Of a stretch of 48,382 bases of DNA, positions 1 to 7,136 are shown in pieces. This DNA is from an uncultured Nodularia sp. (GTDB taxonomy: Bacteria > Cyanobacteriota > Cyanobacteriia > Cyanobacteriales > Nostocaceae). A program made the translations under genes and the position numbers. The notes under the pieces are model-generated. The model worked only from the letters and a program-made list of their open reading frames with translations, had not been told where the DNA came from and searched no databases. Each line of letters begins with the position of its first letter. Within the stretch, counting starts at the first letter, position 1. The stretch is from the NCBI GenBank assembly GCA_903911355.1, contig CAIWDD010000095.1, positions 1 through 48,382 on the forward strand, in the 5' to 3' direction.

Positions 1-244
1 ATCTACCTCTTTCCGGAGAAAAGCACAAAAAAAATCCCCTAACCGGTGTTAGCCAATCAGGGGAGTTAGTTATCAGGGTGCATCTACTAATTTAACCTCC
101 GCGACACATCTACCTCTTTCCGGAGAAAAGCACAAAAAAAATCCCCTAACCGGTGTTAGCCAATCAGGGGAGTTAGTTATCAGGGTGCATCTACCAATTT
201 AATATCCGCGACATATCTACCTGTTTCCGGAGAAAAGCACAAAA
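1..244. repeat. 107-bp tandem repeat, about 2.3 copies
   Basis: Copy 1 runs 1-107, copy 2 runs 108-214, and a third copy begins at 215 and stops matching after about 30 bases (244). Copies 1 and 2 differ at only a few bases near their 3' ends. Each unit has a GC-rich hairpin core (CTAAC-CGGT-GTTAG inside a CCCC...GGGG frame) followed by a GGTGCATCTAC motif. No open frame is apparent. The array may continue to the left of the window. Confidence 0.9.
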
Positions 245-374
245 TAGAGCTGATCGCAGTTCAATCAATTAAATTTAGCTAGGCAGTGGGCAACTAATGC
301 GGATAAACTTATAACCAAGGAACCGCAAAAATAACCCGGCTGAGAAACATTCAGTAGCAGAATGCATCTAAAGT

Positions 375-2975
375 GTGAGAAGGAGCAAAAATATAGAGCT
401 GAAACTCAAAGTTTCAATTCGATTAAGGAGGCGAACAGGAAAAGTTGTGACCCAGGAATTTCATATTTCCGTAACCCCAGTAGGGCAAAATGACTACTTG
501 GTGCGGACGGAACAAGTCGCGACTGGGGTGCCATTAGCAGAAGAACTGGTAACCTGGCCTGTAACTGAGTGGTTAGTATCTGCTGGACACCTGATGAATG
601 ACCCGCTCAAATCGGTGTTCCAGGGAAACGCGATCGCTAAGAACTCTTTTAATCTGGTGACATTGGGACAGCAATTGTACAATGCACTATTTCAAGGCAC
701 TATCAGAGACAGTTGGATTACCGCCCAAGGGATTGCCCAAAACCACCAAAAATTGCTGCACCTACGATTGGGGCTAAAAGATGTCAGGTTAGCACGTCTA
801 CCCTGGGAAGTGATGCACGCAGGCGATCGCCCTCTAGCTACTGGCCCTTATATTGCTTTTTCTCGCTACCAAAGCGGAACAATGGCTGGATCTGGTTTGC
901 CATTGAGAAGCAAATCAAAACTCCCAGAAATTGGAAAAGTGAAAGTCTTAATGGTACTAGCTTCTCCTCCGGATCAAGTCCGTCTTGATTTACTCAAACA
1001 AGAAGCTATGAACCTCCAAGAGGAACTTCAGCGTCAGAAAAGACGAAATGACAGAAGTGGACATCATTTACCAGAGATTTCGCTGACCATACTAGATCAA
1101 CCGGGGCGCGAAGAATTAACCCAAGCCCTAGAACAAGGGGGATACCAAATTCTACACTACTCTGGTCATAGTAGCCGAAGTCCCCAAGGTGGACAAATTT
1201 ACCTTGTCAGTAGAAGAACTGGGTTAACGGAAACTCTTAGTGGTGATGATTTAGCAGGCTTGCTAGTTAACAATAATATTAAAATGGTTGTGTTTAATTC
1301 CTGTTGGGGAGCATACACAGCTACATCCGACCCGGGTGGGGACATGACGGCTCAACGTAACTTGACACAAAGCCTAGTGAGGCGAGGAATTGGCAGCGTG
1401 TTGGCTATGTCAGAACGCATTCCCGATGAAGTAGCACTAACGCTGACACAATTGTTTTACCACAAGCTCAGTCAGGGATGCCCCGTAGATTTGTGTGTCA
1501 ATCTAGTACGCCAGGGATTAATTTCTACCTATGGTTCTCACCAGAACTACTGGGCTTTACCAATTTTATATCTCCAGCAGGATTTTGATGGTTCGTTCTG
1601 TCCAGAAATATCTTTAAGTGCAGAATATTTAAGTGCGGACTCACTCAAGGAGTATATTCATCAGCCGCCTTTGAGGGAAAATCCCACTGCTATGTATACT
1701 GCCCTGGCAAATGATACAGACATAGTTTTACCCATTGATGAGATGACTTATTGTGGTTTAGCTGATGATTCTATACCAACACCACCCAACCTATCAGATA
1801 TAGACTGGCTAGGTGAAGAAACATGGGGCGACCTAGTAGATGAAATTGAGTCTGATGATCAGCCCGACTATGCGGAAGATTCGGCTTTAGTTTCAGATTT
1901 GTTTCGTCAGCTACATCAGGAAATTCCCTATCAGGAACCTGTAGAAGGGATGACAGATAACCAAGTTCGGGAATATGATCCGCCCCAAGATACCGCTTCT
2001 CAGAATGAGGAACTAAAATTAAGTGAAGAAACACTAGAATCCCCACCCCCAGCAGCTAAATATGTGGGAGAAAACAGGAAGACTCTCACCCCAAGAAAAT
2101 CATCACCAGCTCCATCAATTCCTTTAGATCGTACTCGTTCTCGGCCGTGGCCTGTTATTAGTATAGTGGGTGTAAGTGCTTTATGTATAATTATTAGCTT
2201 TATTATTCCACGAGAGAAACCACCAGAAACACCTACATCGGTTACACCGTCAATTGTTCCGGAGTCTGTACCTACAGACATTCAGCCTGAAATAAACATT
2301 AAAAATGCCCCCACTGGAATCATAACTACTAAGGCTAAGGAAAAATTAGCCCAGGGTGACTTAGACGAAGGACTACGATGGATCACAGAACTACTCAATC
2401 GTCGTGAACTGACTGCTGCTGAAGCCTTACTGGATTTAGTTCCGCAAAACCAACTAGATGATTCATCTGTGAAGTTTTTAAAAGGGCGATTAGCATGGCA
2501 GTTTCTTCAGACCGGAAACCAGAAATACAGTATTAATGATGTCCGCCGTTATTGGGAAGGTGCGTTAGAATCTGAACCAAATTCACCTTTATATAATAAT
2601 GCTTTGGGATTTGTGCACTATGCAGACGGTAATCTCAACGAAGCTAATTCTTCTTGGTTCCAAGCCTTGAATTTAGCTCTTCATCAGCAAAGGATTGCCT
2701 CTACTGCACCAGTAACTATGAGCACGGAACTCACCGAAGAAGCTTTAACTTCCTATGCTGGATTAGCGCTGGGGATGTATACATCTGCATATAATCAACC
2801 TTCTATTAATAAACAAAGACAATATGTTAATGAGGCTGTGAAGTTGAGAGATATGGTAATCGCCAATCAACCAGTGAATTTCCAGAGTAATGCATTGAGT
2901 CAGAATTGGTTGTGGTCACAAGAAGCCCAGTCCAAGTGGCGATCGCTCCTCCAGGAAAAAGGTGAAGAAAATTGA
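375..2975 (+). CDS. CHAT-domain (caspase-like) protease with membrane anchor and C-terminal TPR-like region
   Basis: The N-terminal 400 residues look like a CHAT domain. Its expected catalytic dyad is visible: His265 in a YSGHSS motif and Cys310 in an FNSCWGA motif. An acidic, proline-rich linker (about 430-590) follows. One hydrophobic segment (about 593-611) then leads to a helical, TPR-like C-terminus. CHAT proteins are clan CD cysteine proteases used in bacterial signalling and defence; the substrate here is unknown. The GTG start at 375 is the only usual start. An AGAAGGAG ribosome-binding-like stretch lies at 378-385, just inside the frame, so the true start could be a rare codon near 393. 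The gene stands alone behind the tandem repeat and ends in a hairpin terminator. Confidence 0.8.
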   Translation: MRRSKNIELKLKVSIRLRRRTGKVVTQEFHISVTPVGQNDYLVRTEQVATGVPLAEELVTWPVTEWLVSAGHLMNDPLKSVFQGNAIAKNSFNLVTLGQQLYNALFQGTIRDSWITAQGIAQNHQKLLHLRLGLKDVRLARLPWEVMHAGDRPLATGPYIAFSRYQSGTMAGSGLPLRSKSKLPEIGKVKVLMVLASPPDQVRLDLLKQEAMNLQEELQRQKRRNDRSGHHLPEISLTILDQPGREELTQALEQGGYQILHYSGHSSRSPQGGQIYLVSRRTGLTETLSGDDLAGLLVNNNIKMVVFNSCWGAYTATSDPGGDMTAQRNLTQSLVRRGIGSVLAMSERIPDEVALTLTQLFYHKLSQGCPVDLCVNLVRQGLISTYGSHQNYWALPILYLQQDFDGSFCPEISLSAEYLSADSLKEYIHQPPLRENPTAMYTALANDTDIVLPIDEMTYCGLADDSIPTPPNLSDIDWLGEETWGDLVDEIESDDQPDYAEDSALVSDLFRQLHQEIPYQEPVEGMTDNQVREYDPPQDTASQNEELKLSEETLESPPPAAKYVGENRKTLTPRKSSPAPSIPLDRTRSRPWPVISIVGVSALCIIISFIIPREKPPETPTSVTPSIVPESVPTDIQPEINIKNAPTGIITTKAKEKLAQGDLDEGLRWITELLNRRELTAAEALLDLVPQNQLDDSSVKFLKGRLAWQFLQTGNQKYSINDVRRYWEGALESEPNSPLYNNALGFVHYADGNLNEANSSWFQALNLALHQQRIASTAPVTMSTELTEEALTSYAGLALGMYTSAYNQPSINKQRQYVNEAVKLRDMVIANQPVNFQSNALSQNWLWSQEAQSKWRSLLQEKGEEN

Positions 2976-3003
2976 CGGTTAGAATTTGACAGTTAACCGT
3001 CAA
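2972..3003. terminator. Hairpin between convergent genes
   Basis: TTGACGGTTA and TAACCGTCAA form a perfect 10-bp stem that overlaps the stop codon of the CHAT gene. It lies between that gene and the convergent peroxiredoxin gene. It has no long T tract, so termination is inferred from position and stem strength. Confidence 0.55.
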
Positions 3004-3057
3004 AATCCAGTCAACAGTTAGGTTGATGGATGGATTCTTCAGCCCAATTTTTCAGGA

Positions 3058-3636
3058 CTAAGAAGCTGATAGCCGGACTGGGATAGTCTGAGATTGCAAC
3101 TTTTCCAGTTGCGCCAGAACTTCTGTACTGTGAATTGATGGGTTGACCTTCACGAAAATCTCACGCAAAATTCCTTCGGGATCAATGATGAAACTATGGC
3201 GCATGGATACAACACCGAGCCAAGAACCATAAGCCTTACTCACAGCCCCAGTAGTATCAGCTAATAGGGGAAATTTCAACCCCTGTGAATCACAAAATTC
3301 GGCGTGGGAATCAACATCATCGGCACTCACACCAATAATCTGAACGTTTTTATTTATGTATTTGGGTAGGTCTTGCTGAAAACGACGAGCTTCAATAGTG
3401 CAACCGGAGGTAAAATCCTTGGGATAAAAATACAGGACTACCCACTTACCCCGCCAATCGGAAAGAGAAACTGTACCATCACCTGTATTAGTTGGCAAAG
3501 TAAACTCTGGTGCTGGCTGATTGATGGCCGGAAGTTTACCACCCATTGCATGAGCCGCCGGGGTAAGATGCAACCAACTGATGACAGCAAAACAGCTGAC
3601 AAGTAATATATTGAAAAAATTGCGCCGAGAAATCAT
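3058..3636 (-). CDS. PrxQ/BCP-type peroxiredoxin with Tat-like signal peptide
   Basis: AhpC/TSA thioredoxin fold of the bacterioferritin-comigratory (PrxQ) group, which reduces hydrogen peroxide and alkyl peroxides using thiols. The peroxidatic cysteine lies in DFTSGCT. The resolving cysteine that PrxQ usually carries five residues later is an arginine here (SGCTIEAR). One further Cys occurs in AEFCDSQG. The N-terminus reads SRRNFFN followed by a hydrophobic stretch and AHA, a twin-arginine signal with a likely cleavage site, so the protein should act in the periplasm or thylakoid lumen. ATG at 3636 is chosen; an upstream TTG at 3666 would add ten residues before the twin arginines. Confidence 0.85.
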   Translation of the reverse strand: MISRRNFFNILLVSCFAVISWLHLTPAAHAMGGKLPAINQPAPEFTLPTNTGDGTVSLSDWRGKWVVLYFYPKDFTSGCTIEARRFQQDLPKYINKNVQIIGVSADDVDSHAEFCDSQGLKFPLLADTTGAVSKAYGSWLGVVSMRHSFIIDPEGILREIFVKVNPSIHSTEVLAQLEKLQSQTIPVRLSAS

Positions 3637-3668
3637 GGTGCAGACCAAAATGACAACTTTACACAAGT

Positions 3669-3923
3669 TTACAATTCTTGGTTACCCTGGTGAGATGCCG
3701 GTGGGATATCTGTGCTTTCAATATATTGGCTATCCAACAAAAAATTGCCCTTAGTAAAGTGTATAACCCAATATCCTCCGGGTTTTCGGTCAATTAATGT
3801 ACCTTCTTCCCCTAAAGAAATCACATCAGGGGGGCGCAGCATGGGCATGGGATCTGCGGTTTTGACGTAGGGCGGTAGTGCTACAACTCTGACCTTACTA
3901 CCAATAGCGAATTCTGGAGTCAT
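3669..3923 (-). CDS. sipA: SipA-like regulatory protein (DUF3148)
   Basis: A small protein with the conserved run KVRVVALPPYVKTADPMPML and the SLGEEGTLIDRKPGGYW motif. These are typical of cyanobacterial SipA, an SH3-like protein that binds the NblS (Hik33) sensor kinase and tunes its activity in high-light and stress signalling. I chose ATG 3923 (84 aa) because the match begins at MTPEFAIGSK. An in-frame ATG at 3962 adds 13 residues, but it lies in an ACTCATA tandem repeat and has no clear ribosome-binding site. It sits directly downstream of the peroxiredoxin start on the same strand numbering, with a 32-bp gap between the genes. Confidence 0.75.
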   Translation of the reverse strand: MTPEFAIGSKVRVVALPPYVKTADPMPMLRPPDVISLGEEGTLIDRKPGGYWVIHFTKGNFLLDSQYIESTDIPPASHQGNQEL

Positions 3924-3997
3924 GTTTATCAAGCTAGGAGTCTTGACTAACTCATAACTCATAACTCATAACTTTTACTAGGTATTGACTTAATTTT

Positions 3998-4435
3998 TTA
4001 TTCTCTATTTGGGAAATTGCCTTGCTGACGACGCGACCCCATATTTTGGCGCATTTCCTGCATTTGTTGCCGTTGCTCTGGGGTCAGAACTGCTAACATC
4101 TGTTGTTGAGAAGATTCCCGGATTTGGCGCATTTGGGTTTTCTGTTGTTCAGTTAGATTTAACTTAGCCCAACCCCATTGTCTACCTTGACCCCGGCGTG
4201 TTCCTCTACCATCGGTCAATGTTGCTTTTTGTTCCGGGGTAAGCATTGCTTCGATTTGAGCGTGGGTGTTGCTTCTAATAGCCTGCATTTGAGCCTTTTG
4301 GGTATCTGTCAAATTCAAGGGCCGCCAACCCCCATCACCTTTTTGACCTCTTTGTGCTCTAGGTGTTTGTGCTACTTCTATGGGTGAAAAGGTTCTGGTT
4401 TGCGCTTGAACAGCAACAGGTATTGTAGTTACAGT
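3998..4435 (-). pseudogene. Spy/CpxP-like LTxxQ-motif protein gene, 5'-truncated
   Basis: The readable frame has two LTxxQ-type repeats (LNLTDTQKAQMQ and LNLTEQQKTQMRQ) and many Gln and Arg, like Spy/CpxP periplasmic chaperone-fold proteins. Upstream of the first usual start (a TTG at 4318) the frame stays open and encodes the tail of a signal peptide (IPVAVQAQ). It then runs straight into the TAG stop of the preceding gene at 4436-4438 without any ATG, GTG or TTG. The start and hydrophobic core of the signal peptide are therefore missing, as if a deletion joined the two genes. Initiation at TTG 4318 would give a 106-aa cytoplasmic remnant. Confidence 0.6.
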
Positions 4436-5017
4436 CTAACTACATCCTTCCACATATTCCACTTCAGGAATTTTACCTGATCTATATGTAATCACACGCT
4501 GGCCATCCGTTTCAAAAACCACTCGATAATTTTGTTCAGCTTTACTTCTAGGCACAAAAGTTAAATAATGTCCTTTAGGATTATATGCATGTTGTGTAAC
4601 TTCAATTTTTCCAGGATATAAAGATTTAATTCTTGCTTCTGTATCCCCAATTTTTGCCCCAGAAACAGTGGTAATTTGAGGAGTATGAATATCAATTCTG
4701 GCAATTATATCACTAGTTACATATTGCTGACGACTCTTAACTTCATCTTTTGTAATCATAAAACCCACACCTTCTAAACTTCCTTCTCCTTCTAAATAAT
4801 AACAACTATCACTGCCAGCAGAACTTACATATAATTTAACATTAGCTGCCGCCGCAGCTTCAGGAAGATTCATTCCTACTTTTACAGGACCAATACTATT
4901 AATAGTTAATTTTGCCTGACTGGTTAATCTTGGTTGGGCTATCACTGTACCTAAAGTTATCACAAATATGGCGCAAGTAATCATGATCAAAGTGAGTAGT
5001 TTTTTTTGAGTATTCAT
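4436..5017 (-). CDS. Exported hypothetical protein
   Basis: A 193-aa protein with a clear signal peptide (MNTQKKLLTLIMITCAIFV, cleavage near IAQP), a GPVKVGMNLPEA segment, two cysteines in the middle/C-terminal part (DSCYY, VEGCS) and no motif that gives a function. The SxGPVKVGM-type opening recalls small secreted repeat domains in cyanobacteria, which would place it in the periplasm. Its stop codon is in frame with, and directly abuts, the truncated Spy-like frame. ATG 5017 is followed by a normal signal peptide, so the start is well supported. Confidence 0.65.
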   Translation of the reverse strand: MNTQKKLLTLIMITCAIFVITLGTVIAQPRLTSQAKLTINSIGPVKVGMNLPEAAAAANVKLYVSSAGSDSCYYLEGEGSLEGVGFMITKDEVKSRQQYVTSDIIARIDIHTPQITTVSGAKIGDTEARIKSLYPGKIEVTQHAYNPKGHYLTFVPRSKAEQNYRVVFETDGQRVITYRSGKIPEVEYVEGCS

Positions 5018-5455
5018 AAAAGTTGCAATTTACAGTTCAGCAATTTCACCAAATGGCTACTTCTGGTATTTTATCAGAAAATGATTGAGTAGAATTAGTT
5101 TTTTATACCCATTTCCCCGCAAGGGGAAGGAAACCCTTACTTAAATAGGACTTACGCACTGTACAAATTCACCATGATGTGCATCAATAAAAATCCGCTG
5201 TTTCAGGCTTTTGACGATTAACTTCCGATCAGTAGCGAACTGCTTGCAGCAGCGCTTCGCTATCGCTCAAAAATAATCAAGAAATCACGTTAAAATGCCC
5301 GAAACCCATACACCATATTTAGAAGAATCTTGTTACCAATATTTTGAACCGCTTAAGCTTACGCGATCGCACTCAAGCGGCCATTGTCGCTCACAGATTT
5401 TTAGCTTATTTAGAGCCTTGTTAAAAATATTAACAATTCTCAAAACATATTTTGC
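5018..5455. other. Intergenic region with dispersed-repeat and gene-relic fragments
   Basis: Contains TAGGACTTACGCA near 5147, a sequence commonly found at the ends of small mobile elements and dispersed repeats in Nostocales. It also holds the upstream region of the 193-aa gene. At 5353-5424 one frame reads LSLRDRTQAAIVAHRFLAYL, resembling the last helix of a LuxR/NarL DNA-binding domain, with no start and a stop soon after. I see no intact gene. Confidence 0.4.
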
Positions 5456-5881
5456 TCAATTAAATAATGCCAAGCATTCATGCTTTAAAATCCCACCTGT
5501 GATTTTAATATTTGTGAATGACTGAGCAATTACCTGTTCACAAGATATGAGAATTTGTGATTGATTCACCGAGACTAAATCTTGAATGGAAGCACCATAG
5601 ACAATTTCAGATATCCCCGCCCACACACAGGCCGTAGCACACATAGGACAAGGTTCACCAGTGGTATATATTGTATAACCAGCTAAGGAAGGGCTTTTAA
5701 GTTTAGCTGTTAAGCGGCGAATCACGTTAATTTCTGCATGGGCTGATGGGTCGCTATCTCGATTCACGGTATTATGAGCGACAGCCACAACTTCTTGGTT
5801 TTTAACAATTACAGCACCATAAGGAGCATCTCCTTTTTGAGCTTCTTCTACTGCTAGGCGCATAAAATCTTCTGGTTGCAT
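5456..5881 (-). CDS. Nucleoside deaminase (cytidine/deoxycytidylate deaminase family)
   Basis: A 141-aa zinc-dependent deaminase. The HAE motif (SAHAEINVI) supplies a zinc-binding His and the proton-shuttling Glu. PCPMCATAC supplies the two cysteine zinc ligands. Length and motif spacing fit the guanine deaminase/TadA-like branch of the family rather than classical cytidine deaminase; the exact base substrate cannot be decided from sequence. ATG 5881 begins MQPEDFMRLAVEEA, a normal start of this family. It stands alone on the reverse strand. Confidence 0.85.
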   Translation of the reverse strand: MQPEDFMRLAVEEAQKGDAPYGAVIVKNQEVVAVAHNTVNRDSDPSAHAEINVIRRLTAKLKSPSLAGYTIYTTGEPCPMCATACVWAGISEIVYGASIQDLVSVNQSQILISCEQVIAQSFTNIKITGGILKHECLALFN

Positions 5882-6068
5882 CGGAATTAGTCATTGATTA
5901 ATGATAAATTCTCATCATATCCTATTTAACTTTTATTTGTCTTTTCTCAAAGGTGTTGAATATGTTCCTAAGACGATGTTTGATAAGTCATGATTAGTGT
6001 ATCAACTATTGTTTGACCCCACCCTAACCCTCCCCTTGTAAGGGGAGGGGACTGGATTTGATTGTTTT

Positions 6069-7001
6069 TTGTGTGTTCCCCAATCCTTCCTAATCCTTCC
6101 CAATCCTTCCCAATCCTTCCCAATCCTTCCGTTGTTCCCTGTTCCCTGTTCCCTGTTCCCTAATATAAAAATTACCTGTTTAATACTTTCCAAACATCCT
6201 CTAACCAAAAAACAAACAGAATTTTACTTAAAAGACCTAGAAACACCAACAGGTAAAGCGATTAATTTAACACTTACAGTTTTGGTGCTACTATCATCAG
6301 GTATTTTTGTCGCTGAAACTTATAATATTCCTGATCATATTCTCATGGATTTAAATGTTATCGACATTGTAATCCTGATATTTTTTGCTGGAGAATATGC
6401 AGTGCGCCTGTGGAGTGCAGAAAATAAATTTAACTATATTTTTAGTTTTTACGCAACTATTGACTTAATAGCAATTTTAACACTTTTTATAGGGGGAGTT
6501 GATTTGAGATTTATTCGCATCTGGCGCTGTTTTAGAATTTTAAGCTTAATTAAATTGATAGATAGACCATTTTTATTTGGCACTATGACTACCGAAGATG
6601 GGGAAATATTTGCCAGAATTTTATTTACTTTATTTGCAATTATATTTATTTACTCCGGCTTAATTTATCAGGTAGAACATCTAGTCAACCCTGATGTTTT
6701 TGGCACATTTTTGGATGCGTTTTATTTTTCTGTGGTGACCATGACAAGAGTGGGATTTGGGGATTTGACCCCGATTTCAGAATTAGGTCGCTTGCTGACA
6801 GTATTAATGATTTTGACAGGTATTTCTTTAATTCCTTGGCAAGTAGGGGACTTAATTAAGCGATTGGTGAAAACTGCTAATCAGCTAGAAATAGTTTGCT
6901 CCGGTTGCGGTTTAGCATTCCATGATGTAGATGCTAAGTTTTGTAAACCGTGTGGAACTCAGTTACTCAAGGGTGAGTTGACAATCTCGGAATTGAACTG
7001 A
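6069..7001 (+). CDS. Voltage-gated-type ion channel with C-terminal zinc ribbon
   Basis: Six hydrophobic segments, an S4-like arginine series (RFIRIWRCFRIL) and a pore loop VTMTRVGFGDLTP in the place of the potassium filter TVGYGD suggest a cation channel, probably potassium. The C-terminus has a CxxC...CxxC zinc ribbon (CSGCG, CKPCG). The recognisable protein begins near EFYLKDLETPTG at about 6220, but no ATG, GTG or TTG lies between there and the GTG at 6069. About 50 N-terminal residues would then be translated from tandem repeats. Either the repeats displaced the native start or a rare start is used, so the 5' end is unreliable. Confidence 0.7.
   Translation: MCVPQSFLILPNPSQSFPILPLFPVPCSLFPNIKITCLILSKHPLTKKQTEFYLKDLETPTGKAINLTLTVLVLLSSGIFVAETYNIPDHILMDLNVIDIVILIFFAGEYAVRLWSAENKFNYIFSFYATIDLIAILTLFIGGVDLRFIRIWRCFRILSLIKLIDRPFLFGTMTTEDGEIFARILFTLFAIIFIYSGLIYQVEHLVNPDVFGTFLDAFYFSVVTMTRVGFGDLTPISELGRLLTVLMILTGISLIPWQVGDLIKRLVKTANQLEIVCSGCGLAFHDVDAKFCKPCGTQLLKGELTISELN
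6081..6161. repeat. Short tandem repeats: CAATCCTTCC x5 and GTTCCCT x4
   Basis: Five copies of a 10-mer (second copy with a T) occupy 6081-6130, and four copies of the heptamer GTTCCCT occupy 6134-6161. Such short tandem repeats are characteristic of filamentous cyanobacteria. Here they lie inside the open frame of the downstream ion channel, ahead of its recognisable protein start. A related direct repeat, CCACCCTAACCCTCCCC, lies at about 6020 and again near 17045. Confidence 0.85.
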
Positions 7002-7136
7002 TAACAGGGGAAATTGCCCCTATAATGTTCGGTTATACTACTGTTGCGAGTACACAAAAGAATATAACCTCATAGGTAGTAGTCAAATGTCTAATTTAAA
7101 CGCTGCCGTCGCTCTTCAATTAAGGGGTGAATACCT

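Noticed and set aside
1-244. CRISPR array
   Set aside because: The 107-bp period with the whole unit conserved is a plain tandem repeat; there are no variable spacers between short repeats.
375-2975. CHAT protease as part of a Craspase (gRAMP-CHAT) CRISPR system
   Set aside because: The III-D genes are 8 kb away, no fused gRAMP is present, and the CHAT protein has its own membrane anchor and TPR-like region, unlike TPR-CHAT partners of gRAMP.
5295-5525. 76-codon forward frame beginning MPETHTPYLEES
   Set aside because: Its second half runs antisense into the deaminase gene, its codon pattern is not protein-like and no motif or ribosome-binding site is seen. A better protein-like reading lies in another frame (LuxR-like relic).
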